The notes beneath the pieces are model-generated. The model was given only the letters and a program-made list of their open reading frames with translations. It had not been told where the DNA came from and did no database searches. From NCBI GenBank assembly GCA_963738325.1, contig CAVTWD010000001.1, positions 1,178,001-1,242,000 on the forward strand: a stretch of 64,000 nucleotides of DNA, given 5' to 3'. The position numbers and the translations under genes are program-made. The stretch's first letter is position 1. Each line of letters begins with the position of its first letter. Positions 16,790 through 24,806 of this stretch are shown piece after piece. Origin of the DNA: CAVTWD01 sp963738325. GTDB lineage: Bacteria; Actinomycetota; Acidimicrobiia; Acidimicrobiales; Ilumatobacteraceae.

Positions 16790-18590
16790 ATGATGGCCGG
16801 CAACCAGAGCGGACGGGGGAATCCCTGGGAGCACGACCCCGGACCTCCCGGGAGTGGCGCGTGGGCCGGGCTGTTCGCCGCCACGCCCAACTACCGGGGC
16901 CTCGGGGTGGCCGTCCTCGGCCGCGAGGCCTTTCGCTGGCACTTCGGCCCGATGTTCTATCGGGGCCGGTTGACCAAGGGTGCCGTGAAAGTGCTCGTGA
17001 TCGGCCAGGAGGGCGCGCAGGACGAGTCGCTCGCCCACCGCTCGTTCATCGGCGGCACCGGAGCCCGGATGCAGCACGTCCTGAACCATCTGGGCATCAC
17101 ACGCTCGTACCTCTTCCTCAACACCTTCGTGTACCCGATCTTCGGCCAGTACACGAAGTCGCTCCGGCCGCTGGCGCAGGATCCGCGCTCGCCGATCGTG
17201 ATCCATCGCCACAAGCTCTTCGACCAGGTGCTGGCGGACAACGATCTCCGCCTGGTGATCGCGGTTGGCGACGCGGCCAAGGAGAGCGTCGTCACCTGGA
17301 TCGAGTCGCACGGAGGGACCTGCCCCGACGGCCCCGACGACGTGAGCACGTTCCAGCCGCCGGGGGCGCTCGGGCCGCGCCCACGAGCCGTCGGCGTCCT
17401 GCACCCCGGAGGAGCGACCAAGGGCGGCGGCTCCAAGACGGCGATCGTCGCGGACTTCAAGCGCGCCCTCCACCAGATCGAGTCTTGGGCGGCGGCGGAT
17501 CCGACGTGGCTGCCGGTCGACTCGGGGGCCACCCGGCAACCTCCTGACGACTACACGTACGAGAGCGACCCGATCCCGTTTCGCGATCTGCCGTTGGGCG
17601 CGGCCACGCGGATCGGTTGCGGCACGACGTCGAGCAACCGCCAGACCGACCAGCGCGCCATCCAGCTCTTCTCGGCCCACGGCACCTACAACGCCACCGT
17701 CGAGTACGCGACCGATGACCTCGGAACGAGCGAGGGGTACAGCGCGCCGGCGGGTGACCTGCCCTACGAGCCGCCCCGCACCAAGCCGCTCGACGTCGAC
17801 AGGGGCCCGACCGCCACGATGGCCCGCCTCCTGATGGGCGGAGCGTCGGGCCTGGCCTGGCCCGACTTCGGGGCGCTCGGGTTGAAGGCCGACCCGTCGC
17901 TCGGGGCCGGGCCGATCGTGCGGGGGCGGACACAACGGGTCTCGTTGCTCGTGCTGGTCGACCAGGAGAGCCAGGACGACCTGTTCACCGGGCGGGCGGT
18001 GACGGGTGACGCCGGTCAGCGCGTGCAGGCGTTCCTGGGTGCCGCGGGGCTCACGACGTCCTACTGCATCCTGCGGGTGCTTCCGGTCGACACCCTCGGG
18101 GTGGCGGCCGCCGCGGTGAACGCCGTAGTCGACCATCCCCAGGTTCGTGCTGTGTACCGGGCCATCGTGGCGGCCATCGCCGCCGCCAGCCCGCACCTCG
18201 GCGGGGTGCTTGCCGTCGGCCCGGCCTCGAGCCGCCTCGCCCCGCACGTCGTCCCGGCCGGCACGACCGTCGTCACCATGAAGGCGTGGAGGCAGAGTGG
18301 CGCGCTCGCCTCCTGGGGGGCGGCGCTCGTGCCGCTGGCGGCGATGGGCTTCCCCACCGACACGCCGCCGTCGGGCCCCTACGACGGGCACCGCGCCCAG
18401 ATCCCGCCGCGCCGATCTTCCGTACGGCACCCTGCGCTGGTGGGGCTCCTCGGGCGACCGCGGAGCGCGGGCGGTGGGTCCGTCGTTCGACTACTACAAG
18501 GTGTTCATGCCCGAGTGGGCCTTCCAGCTGCTTCCCCGCCCACTGACCCCGGCCGAGCAGCAGGCGGCCGACATCCTCCGCCATGCCTGA
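16790..18590 (+). CDS. Two-domain uracil-DNA-glycosylase-fold protein (frameshifted at the 3' end)
   Basis: About 599 residues. Domain 1 (about 65-235) resembles UDG-superfamily motifs: VLVIGQEGAQDES near residue 68, SFIGGTGARMQHVL near 85, FLNTFVYPIFGQY near 109 and VGVLHPGGATKGGG near 201, matching the family's HP motif. Domain 2 (about 384-545) repeats the pattern as LLVLVDQESQDDLFTGRAV, GDAGQRVQAFLGAAGL and VLPVDTLG but has no HP motif, so it may be inactive. Start: ATG-ATG at 16790 after gggggg. One base is inserted near 18405-18415; the C-terminus (DYYKVFMPEWAFQLLPR) is in the next frame. The stop lies inside the next gene. Activity on DNA or on small nucleobase compounds cannot be decided. 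Confidence 0.65.
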
Positions 18591-20205
18591 CCCCATCGAT
18601 CCGCTCACCGGCCCGAGCTTCGTGTTGGCCGGTCGCGTCGTCACGATGAACGACGCCCGCGCCGTGGTCCCCGATGGCCGCGTCTACATCGACAAGGGCG
18701 ACATCGTGGCCGTCAAGGCCGCGGGCGACCCCGCCCCCGACGGCTTCGTCGGAGCGCCCGTGCTCACGACCGGCGGCACGGTCTACCCGGGCCTCATCGA
18801 GCTCCACAACCACCTGAGCTATGACGTGCTCCCAGCGTGGACGGTGCCGAAGGCCTTCACCAACCGCGGCCAGTGGGACAACCGCCCCGACTACCGCGAG
18901 AACGTGACGGGTCCGATGGCGGTGCTCGGCCGGCACGCGGGATTCATCGAAGCGATCGTGCGCTATGTCGAGGCCAAGTGCCTCGTGGCCGGCACCACCA
19001 CGTCGCAGGGACTCACCCTGACGAGCAACCAGTCGATCATCCACCACTACCGGGGCATCGTCCGCAACGTGGAACAGACCGCGGATCCCGTTCTTCCGAA
19101 CGCCGACACCCGTGTGGCCGACGTCGACCCCGGGTCGGCCGCCGCCTTCCTCACCCGTCTCGAGTCCGTCTCGACGCTCCTGCTGCACCTGAGCGAGGGC
19201 GTCGACGACGTGGCTCGGCAGCGCTTCGAACGGCTCAAGATCTCTGGTCGCAAGTGGGCCATCACGCCTGCCCTGGCCGGGATCCACTGCGCCGGCCTGC
19301 AGCGGACGGACTTCGACAAGATGGCCCGCCGGGGCGGCCAGATGGTGTGGTCGCCGTTCAGCAACCTGCTGCTGTACGGCGCCACCGCCAGGATCGCCCA
19401 GGCGAAGCGAGCGGGGATGCTCATCGCGCTGGGGTCGGACTGGTCGCCGTCGGGCAGCAAGAACCTCCTCGGGGAGCTGAAGATCGCTCGCATCGTGAAC
19501 GCCTCGCTGCGCCAGCCCTTCGCCTCCGACGAGCTCGTGGCCATGGCGACCATCAACCCGGCGCGCATCCTGAAGTGGGATCACGCCATCGGCACGGTCG
19601 AGGCGACCAAGCGGGCCGACCTCATCGTCATCGAGGGGACCGGCCCCGACGACTACAACCACTTGATCGGCGCCACAGAAGCCGACGTGTCCCTCGTCGT
19701 GATCAACGGCATCCCTCGTTGCGGGCTCCCCAAGCACATGGCGGCCGTCGGCACGCCGTCCGAGACGGTCACGATCGCCGGGCGACCGACCGCGCTGGAC
19801 CTCGCCCAGGCGACGGAGGACCCCGTCGTCGCCGCCCTTCCTTTGGCCGACGCGACCGCTCGCCTGCGCGAGGGCATGAGCCGCCTGCCGGACCTGGCCG
19901 CCGAGCTGGACCATCCGCAGCTCGGGGCCGCCCTCGTCGGTGTCCAAGGGCCGGGCGGGCAGCGATGGGTCCTCGAGCTCGATCACAACCCGGAGCACCG
20001 GCACGGTCGGGCCGACCCTGCGCTGGCGCTGAGCGCCGACCTAACGGCCGGCGGCGCGCCCCTGTCGACCATCGTCAAGCCGATGGAGCTCGATGCCTTG
20101 ACGATGGTGGACGACGCCACCTTCTTCACCCGTCTCGCCGAGCAGCCGGCCCTCGACCCGAAGCTGGCCAAGGCCCTGGCGGAGGCGTACGGCGTCGAGA
20201 TGTGA
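18583..20205 (+). CDS. Amidohydrolase (guanine-deaminase/chlorohydrolase-like), coupled to the UDG-fold gene
   Basis: A 540-residue metal-dependent hydrolase. Metal ligands are visible: H75 and H77 in IELHNHLSYD, H202 in LLLHLSEGVDD, H235 in AGIHCAGLQ and D286 in ALGSDWSPSG. The subset of the superfamily with HxH, His, His and Asp deaminates or dechlorinates nitrogen heterocycles, so a nucleobase-like substrate is plausible. The beta-sandwich ends are at residues 11-65 and 370-410; a further 120-residue C-terminal part is not recognised. Its ATG lies inside the UDG-fold gene (8-base overlap), implying translational coupling and a shared function. Substrate unknown. Confidence 0.75.
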   Translation: MPDPIDPLTGPSFVLAGRVVTMNDARAVVPDGRVYIDKGDIVAVKAAGDPAPDGFVGAPVLTTGGTVYPGLIELHNHLSYDVLPAWTVPKAFTNRGQWDNRPDYRENVTGPMAVLGRHAGFIEAIVRYVEAKCLVAGTTTSQGLTLTSNQSIIHHYRGIVRNVEQTADPVLPNADTRVADVDPGSAAAFLTRLESVSTLLLHLSEGVDDVARQRFERLKISGRKWAITPALAGIHCAGLQRTDFDKMARRGGQMVWSPFSNLLLYGATARIAQAKRAGMLIALGSDWSPSGSKNLLGELKIARIVNASLRQPFASDELVAMATINPARILKWDHAIGTVEATKRADLIVIEGTGPDDYNHLIGATEADVSLVVINGIPRCGLPKHMAAVGTPSETVTIAGRPTALDLAQATEDPVVAALPLADATARLREGMSRLPDLAAELDHPQLGAALVGVQGPGGQRWVLELDHNPEHRHGRADPALALSADLTAGGAPLSTIVKPMELDALTMVDDATFFTRLAEQPALDPKLAKALAEAYGVEM

Positions 20206-20232
20206 GACGTCAGTCGTTGGCGCGGAGTCGGA

Positions 20233-20343
20233 TCATGCAGCTACCGGTTGGGTGCGCCAGGTGCCGTCGGGTGCGGTGGTGAGGTTGGCCGGGCCGTGGC
20301 GATGGACGTGATCGTGGTGGTGCCAGCAGAGCAGAGCGAGGTT
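20233..20343 (-). pseudogene. 3' fragment of the DUF222/HNH endonuclease gene split by the element
   Basis: The minus strand encodes NLALLCWHHHDHVHRHGP and then a short tail ending TWRTQPVAA-stop, which is the C-terminal part of a 13E12-family HNH endonuclease including the final HNH residues. It has no start. Joined at the TT dinucleotide (20342-20343 = 30162-30163) to the 5' part at 30162-31183 it restores GGSTALSNLALLCWHHH without any frame change, so the break is caused by the integrated element. Confidence 0.9.
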
Positions 20344-20370
20344 GCTCCAATCTCGCTAGTAGTATCGCAG
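20326..20370. other. attL of the integrated element
   Basis: Host sequence ends in gagcgagg, followed by the shared core TT at 20342-20343, then the element arm gctccaatctcgctagt (20344-20360). That arm is an inverted partner, 15 of 17 bases, of the arm at the right end (30145-30161). The boundary is placed where fusing the host halves restores the HNH reading frame. The integrase gene starts 29 bases inside. Confidence 0.85.
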
Positions 20371-20372
20371 TC

Positions 20373-21869
20373 GTGACCACACGACGATCCCTCTCCGACG
20401 CCCGCGAGTACCTGCGGGTCAGCTACGACACGTCCGGCCGTGAGCGGTCGAACGACGAGCAGCATGACGACAACGTCGCCGGCTTCCCGACCTGGACGTT
20501 CGGCAAGCCCTACCGGGACACCGGCTCGGCCAGCCGCCACGCCACCAAGCGCCGCGACGACTTCGACGTGCTCATCGCCGACCTCGCGGCCGACCGGTTC
20601 GGCGCCGCCCACCTGGTGCTGTGGGAGTCGTCACGAGGCAGCCGCAAGGTCGGCGAGTGGGTCGAGCTCATCGACCTGTGCGAGCAGCGCCACGTGCGCA
20701 TCGCCGTGACCACCCACGGCCCGAGGATCTACGACCCGGCCAACCCGCGCGATCGGCGCGGCCTCCTCGAGGATGCCGTCGACTCCGAGTACGAATCGGC
20801 CAAGCTTGCGCTTCGAGTGAAACGAGCGATGGCGACCAACGCGGTGAACGGCCGACCGCACGGCGCGCCGCCGTACGGGTATCGCCGCTCGTACGACCCG
20901 GCGACCGGACGGCTGATCGGCCAGGAGCCCGACCCTGTCGAGGCGCCGATCGTCGTCGAAGCGTTCGAGCGGGTCGCCGCCGGCCACACCCTGCGCGCGG
21001 TCGCCGCCGACCTCGCCGCCCGTGGCGTCGTCGGCCGGCGCGGTCGTCCGATGACGGCGGGGACGCTGCGGCCGATGCTGATATGCGGGACGTACGCCGG
21101 TCGGCGAGTGCACGCACCGGGCACCAAGGGGCGGACGGATCGTCAGCGTCACGGCCAGGACGTGCTCGTCACCGACGGCGACTGGGACGCTCTCGTGCCG
21201 ATGGAGTTATTCCAGGCCGTGCGTCACCGGCTCAGCGATCCGGCGCGCCGAACGTCACGGCCCGGCCGTGGCGTGCATCTGCTGTCGATGATCGCCCGCT
21301 GCGACGTGTGCGGCGCCCCGCTGGCGGCGACCTTCCGGATCAGCGGCCGCCGTCAGTACCAATGCCACGGCGTCGGCCACGTCCGCATCGACGCCGATCC
21401 GCTCGACGAGCTCGCCGAAGCGGCGATGCTGACGTTCCTCGCCCGGCCGGACATCGCCGACGCGTTGGTCGCCGACGACGGCGACGACGAAGCTCTCGCC
21501 GCCGCCCGTGAGACCCAGGCGCGGATCCGCCGGGAGCTCGACGAGCTCGCCGAGCAGGTCGGGCTCGGGCCGGACAACGGTGGGATCTCCGCGACGCTCG
21601 CCGCCCGCGCCGAGCCGGCGATCCTGGCGAGACTCACCGAGGCGACCCGACGTGTTGACGAGCTCTCGACGCCGTCGTCGCTGCGCGGCCTGATCGACCC
21701 GGCCGGCGACGTCGTCGCGCAGTGGAAGGCAGCGCCGATGCCGGTCAAGCGAGAGATCGCCCGGATGCTGCTCGCAGCCGACATGCTCGGCGAGCTCCGG
21801 GTCACCCGCTCGCCGACTCCTGGGCTTCCGGCGCCGGTGGCCGACCGCGTCGTCTGGCGTCACGACTGA
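20373..21869 (+). CDS. int: Large serine integrase
   Basis: 498 residues, the usual size for large serine integrases, which recombine short attP and attB sites through a 2-bp staggered cut. The N-terminal resolvase domain has REYLRVSYDTSG with the nucleophile Ser17 and VLWESSRGSRKVGEW with conserved arginines. The recombinase domain starts at GRPHGAPPYGYRR (about residue 164); the zinc ribbon begins at ARCDVCGAPL near 310 with a later cysteine in YQCHG. A helical segment (residues 370-450) should hold the coiled coil. GTG start at 20373, 13 bases beyond the attL arm, as in many such elements. Confidence 0.95.
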   Translation: MTTRRSLSDAREYLRVSYDTSGRERSNDEQHDDNVAGFPTWTFGKPYRDTGSASRHATKRRDDFDVLIADLAADRFGAAHLVLWESSRGSRKVGEWVELIDLCEQRHVRIAVTTHGPRIYDPANPRDRRGLLEDAVDSEYESAKLALRVKRAMATNAVNGRPHGAPPYGYRRSYDPATGRLIGQEPDPVEAPIVVEAFERVAAGHTLRAVAADLAARGVVGRRGRPMTAGTLRPMLICGTYAGRRVHAPGTKGRTDRQRHGQDVLVTDGDWDALVPMELFQAVRHRLSDPARRTSRPGRGVHLLSMIARCDVCGAPLAATFRISGRRQYQCHGVGHVRIDADPLDELAEAAMLTFLARPDIADALVADDGDDEALAAARETQARIRRELDELAEQVGLGPDNGGISATLAARAEPAILARLTEATRRVDELSTPSSLRGLIDPAGDVVAQWKAAPMPVKREIARMLLAADMLGELRVTRSPTPGLPAPVADRVVWRHD

Positions 21870-21879
21870 CCTCGCCAGC

Positions 21880-21945
21880 ATGCGCGACCTGGTCACCATC
21901 CGCGTCGACTCACGCCACATCGGCGAGCCGGCCTGGGAGGCGTGA
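21880..21945 (+). CDS. Micro-ORF (21 aa) after the integrase gene
   Basis: Encodes MRDLVTIRVDSRHIGEPAWE plus one residue. Its TGA overlaps the start of the next gene (TGATG), suggesting coupling. Codon use is like the neighbours. No family is recognised and it may only be a translational leader. Confidence 0.35.
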   Translation: MRDLVTIRVDSRHIGEPAWEA

Positions 21946-22292
21946 TGGCTCGGCCGTCGATCGTGACTGACGTGGTGCTCACGCTCCGGTGCGGCCGCTC
22001 CTACCGCGGTCGCGTCTGTCGCCGCGCCGTCGGCTGGGTCGGGCTCGACGAGCGCGGCGAGCTCGCGGTCGAGGTTCTCAGTCGTCGAGTCGAGCGGGAG
22101 TGGTTCGGCGGCAACAGGGTCGGCGGCCGTTCGTGGGAGGAGCGGCCGCTCGTCGCGGACCTGAACGTGCTGCGGCGCGACTCGACCGAGGGCATCGAAT
22201 CCGACTGTGACCGCCACGGTGCCTGCCAGTTCACGGCCGCCGTCCTCGAGGAGGCGTTAGCTATCCGCGCGCGAGACCTCACGAGTACGTAG
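21945..22292 (+). CDS. Hypothetical element protein (115 aa)
   Basis: Starts at ATG 21945, four bases after gggagg. The sequence begins MARPSIVTDVVLTLRCGRSY, has an Arg-rich first half and ends in an Ala/Arg helix. No family is recognised. A small protein next to the integrase gene in such elements can be the recombination directionality factor (Rv1584c plays that role in phiRv1), but nothing in the sequence proves it here. Confidence 0.55.
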   Translation: MARPSIVTDVVLTLRCGRSYRGRVCRRAVGWVGLDERGELAVEVLSRRVEREWFGGNRVGGRSWEERPLVADLNVLRRDSTEGIESDCDRHGACQFTAAVLEEALAIRARDLTST

Positions 22293-22434
22293 CGTGGCGC
22301 TCACGCCCGGCTGCAGGTCAGCTAGAGCACCCGAGGTGGCGTACCGGGCGAAGTGAATCTGCCCAGCTGCGGGTCAGCCGAACCTCCTTCCGTCGTGGCA
22401 GAGCGGGATCGATCCGGTCTCCGGAGGTCTCCTC

Positions 22435-22719
22435 TTGCCCGCATCCACGCCTCTCACTCCCGAGCAGCGCATCCTGCGCGCCCGCCTCGCGGCGCACGCC
22501 CGCTGGGCCCAACCCGTCGACCGAGCCGCCGCGCTGGCGAACGCCACCGCCGCCTCGCCGGCCCGTCTCTCGTACTGGGAAGCGAAGGTCGATCCCGACG
22601 GCGCGCTCGATCCCACCATCCGAGCCCAGGCCGCCGAGTCGGCGCGCAAAGCCCACTTCGCCCGTCTGGCCTTCGAGTCGAGCCGGGTGCGCCAAGCCCG
22701 CAAGCGCGGTGCCGCATGA
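22435..22719 (+). CDS. Conserved small element protein (94 aa)
   Basis: Helical, basic protein starting LTPEQRILRARLAAHARWA after a short leader, with a central LSYWEAKVDPDGALDP and the helix ARKAHFARLAFESSRVRQA. Similar small proteins with the W-x3-VDP-x-G pattern are, as I recall, common in actinobacterial prophage-like elements; their function is unknown. The start is a TTG at 22435, five bases after ggagg. The stop overlaps the next micro-ORF (ATGA). DNA binding is plausible from its charge only. Confidence 0.7.
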   Translation: MPASTPLTPEQRILRARLAAHARWAQPVDRAAALANATAASPARLSYWEAKVDPDGALDPTIRAQAAESARKAHFARLAFESSRVRQARKRGAA

Positions 22720-22775
22720 CCGCCTTCCCCGAGGACGAGCTCTTCGACGACGTCGACGCCGAGGTCTCGGCGTGA
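22716..22775 (+). CDS. Micro-ORF (19 aa), acidic
   Basis: Encodes MTAFPEDELFDDVDAEVSA, strongly acidic. It overlaps the preceding stop (ATGA) and the following start (GTGA), so it sits in an uninterrupted coupled chain. Codons look coding. No homologue known to me. Confidence 0.45.
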   Translation: MTAFPEDELFDDVDAEVSA

Positions 22776-22942
22776 TCCCGCCTCGTGATCGGCTACCCGC
22801 CGAGACGTCGATGCTGAGCGACGACGAGATCGAGCGCATCTACGCGCTACCGCCGCTCTCCGACGAGCAGGCCGCGATCATCCGCCGCCTACTGCGCGGC
22901 GCGACCACGCCCAAGACGACTGAGGCTCGCTCCCCCCGGTAG
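22772..22942 (+). CDS. Small hypothetical element protein (56 aa)
   Basis: GTG start coupled to the previous micro-ORF. The core DEIERIYALPPLSDEQAAII resembles short helical proteins seen near replication genes of actinobacterial elements, but I assign no function. The stop lies within a small hairpin at 22924-22954. Confidence 0.5.
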   Translation: MIPPRDRLPAETSMLSDDEIERIYALPPLSDEQAAIIRRLLRGATTPKTTEARSPR

Positions 22943-22954
22943 GAAGAGCGAGCC
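22924..22954 (+). terminator. Stem-loop at the end of the small-ORF chain
   Basis: ggctcgct (22924-22931) pairs with agcgagcc (22947-22954) across a 15-base loop. It encloses the stop codon of the 56-aa gene. There is no T-run, so it may act as an mRNA 3' structure and not as a strict terminator. Confidence 0.4.
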
Positions 22955-23033
22955 CCGACCGCACCGACATCGACCACGACGTCGGCGCCGAGGCTACTAC
23001 CGGGGTGCGCGGGTCTTCCGGGAAGGAGACCCG

Positions 23034-23099
23034 ATGACCGACGAACCGACGCCACGCCGGTGCGCTGACGGTGTCGGATGCTGCGAGCGGGCGCGCTGA
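23034..23099 (+). CDS. Micro-ORF (21 aa), cysteine-bearing
   Basis: Encodes MTDEPTPRRCADGVGCCERA plus Arg. It has a good ribosome site (ggaaggag, five bases upstream). The three cysteines are notable for so small a product. Its stop overlaps a further 10-codon frame (23099-23131) that in turn overlaps the rep start, extending the coupled chain. Confidence 0.4.
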   Translation: MTDEPTPRRCADGVGCCERAR

Positions 23100-23127
23100 T
23101 GAGCGCCCGCTACATCGAGGCCGAACC

Positions 23128-23883
23128 GTGATCGGCGGAGACCACCCGATCCTGCGGGGCGAGCTGGCCAAGCTGACGCCGGCCGAGCGCGTGGTGCTCC
23201 TCGTGCTATGGGCTCACGCCGACGAGCGCGGCGTCTGTTGGCCGTCGATGGCCCGCCTCTCGGATGCCACCGGCTACAGCTACGAGCGCGTCCGATCGGC
23301 GTTGAGAGACCTGCACGCGAGGGGGATCGTCAAGATCATCGGGCGGGCGGAGTCGGCCAGGCCGCAGTACGCCTCGAACCGACTCCGGCTCCTCCTGCCA
23401 GACCGGTCACCGGTGAACAGTCTGGATGAGCCAGACCGGTCACCGGTGGACAGTCCAGACCGGTCACCGGTGAGCGCCAGACCGGTCACCGGTGACCACC
23501 AGAAGAACCAAGAAGAACCATCTAGAAGAACCAGGGGCGCTTCGCGCCCCGCACGCCCGCCGTCGCCGCTTCGTGAGCGCGCCCAGGCGGTGCTCGATCC
23601 GTGGTGGGCGCGCCAAGCGATCAAGCCGGCGACGCCGTACATCGCGGCGTTGAAGGTGTGCCAGCGAGCACTCCAAGGCGGCATGACCGACGCCGAGCTC
23701 GCCGCCGCGCTCGAGGACGTGCCCACCATCTCCGGCGGCGCACTCGACTTCTGGCGCCGGCGCCAGGCCAACGGGCGGGCCGACGCCAGCGTCGGACTCA
23801 CCGCCGAGCAACACGAAGCCATCAGCGACTACCGGCGCCGAGTGGACGCCGCCCACGCCGCGAAGAAACGAGGCGGGCGATGA
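23128..23883 (+). CDS. Winged-helix replication-initiator-like protein with iterons inside the gene
   Basis: 251 residues. Residues 8-80 form a winged helix-turn-helix (LTPAERVVLLVLWAHADERG, CWPSMARLSDATGYS, VRSALRDLHARGIVKIIG), as in phage and plasmid initiators of the HTH_36 type. Residues 90-122 are encoded by four 18-bp iterons. The C-terminal part (about 145-251) has helices such as PYIAALKVCQRALQGGMTDAELAAALEDVP. GTG 23128 overlaps a tiny preceding frame. The next gene starts at its stop (ATGA) and looks like a helicase loader, which together supports a role in starting element DNA replication. No polymerase or helicase motif is present. Confidence 0.7.
   Translation: MIGGDHPILRGELAKLTPAERVVLLVLWAHADERGVCWPSMARLSDATGYSYERVRSALRDLHARGIVKIIGRAESARPQYASNRLRLLLPDRSPVNSLDEPDRSPVDSPDRSPVSARPVTGDHQKNQEEPSRRTRGASRPARPPSPLRERAQAVLDPWWARQAIKPATPYIAALKVCQRALQGGMTDAELAAALEDVPTISGGALDFWRRRQANGRADASVGLTAEQHEAISDYRRRVDAAHAAKKRGGR
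23398..23494 (+). repeat. Four iterons (putative replication origin)
   Basis: The exact 18-mer ccagaccggtcaccggtg occurs at 23398, 23431, 23455 and 23477. Spacings are 33, 24 and 22 bases. Because the last spacing is not a multiple of three, copy 4 is read in another frame than copies 1-3, so identity is kept at the DNA level. Three copies of agaagaacca follow at 23501, 23511 and 23524, a locally A-rich stretch. The arrangement is typical of an iteron origin within its own rep gene. Confidence 0.8.
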
Positions 23884-24437
23884 GCGTCGAGCACGAGCAG
23901 GCCGTCGACCTGCTCGCCGCGGCCTACCTGCCCCACCCGCTGAGCGACCGGCGCATGGCGGTCTACGTGTTCGCCGTCGACGACCTCGACCCCGACGACG
24001 TGCGCCTGGCCGTCGCCGGGCTCGTGCGCCAGTCCCGCCGCTACATGCCCAACCCCGGTGAGGTTCGCCAGGCCGTGCTCCGTCTACGCGAGGGCGAGCC
24101 GCCCGACCCCGGCGACGCCTGGTGCGAAGTGGTCGAGGCGTTCAGCCGGGTCGGCCGCCACGCCAAGCCCGACTGGTCTCACCCGCTCATCGGCCAGGCC
24201 GTCGCCGCCGTGGGCGGCTGGCGGATGCTGTGCGACTCCGAGCTCCCGGCGGCCGACCGCGCCCAGTTCATCAAGGCGTTCGAGCGCCTGGCCGAGCGCA
24301 CCGAGCGGGAGACGCTCGTCAGCCCCGGTCTCGCCCCCGCGGTGGCCGCCGCTCTCCCCGACCTGTCGATCGCCGACCCGCAGCCGCTGACCAAGAGCCT
24401 CGACGAGTGGACACGCCGGCCCGAGGAGCGGTCGTGA
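23880..24437 (+). CDS. Putative replicative-helicase loader
   Basis: A helical protein of 185 residues with the pattern seen in small phage helicase loaders (SPP1 G39P / lambda-P-like group): an N-terminal helical domain (HEQAVDLLAAAYLPHPLSD), then SRRYMPNPGEVRQAVLRL, then WSHPLIGQAVAAVGGWRMLC and RAQFIKAFERLAERTERET. It follows rep with an ATGA overlap. Assignment rests on this pattern and on gene order, so it is tentative. It would recruit the host DnaB to the iteron origin. Confidence 0.55.
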   Translation: MSVEHEQAVDLLAAAYLPHPLSDRRMAVYVFAVDDLDPDDVRLAVAGLVRQSRRYMPNPGEVRQAVLRLREGEPPDPGDAWCEVVEAFSRVGRHAKPDWSHPLIGQAVAAVGGWRMLCDSELPAADRAQFIKAFERLAERTERETLVSPGLAPAVAAALPDLSIADPQPLTKSLDEWTRRPEERS

Positions 24438-24648
24438 CCCGGCCCGAGCCGCCGTTTCCCGTTCTAGTGCTGGGACGAGCTCGTCGAGCACGTCGACCGG
24501 GTGCTCGACGCGCTCTACGCGCCCGGCGAACCGCTCGTCCACAGCGCGGACTGCGCCGACCATGACCCACTGCCTGATCAGCGTCGTCCTCTACGACCGA
24601 CCGCTCGTCGAGCACGGGGTCGCCCGCCACCAAGCCGGAGGAAACTAG
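24434..24648 (+). CDS. Small element ORF(s), probably frameshifted
   Basis: GTG at 24434 overlaps the loader stop. Its frame gives only a short Arg-rich product, but from about 24470 the next frame reads WDELVEHVDRVLDALYAPGE, which looks like real protein, up to about 24565. A separate coupled frame (ATG 24562 to TAG 24648) encodes 28 residues starting MTHCLISVVLYDRP. Most likely one base was lost or gained near 24470. From 24649 to 24806 I see no gene. Confidence 0.35.
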
Positions 24649-24806
24649 CCGTCAACGCCGTCGCCCAGCACACCGCCGCACACGCCGGAGTCGTGACCGC
24701 CTCCCGTCGGGATCGACTCCCAGCGCGCTGCGTTGTTGAGCTTGCAGCACAACGATCGCGCCACCTACTGCCCTTAGGTGCTCTCGGCGGTGGTGGCCAG
24801 CCTTCG

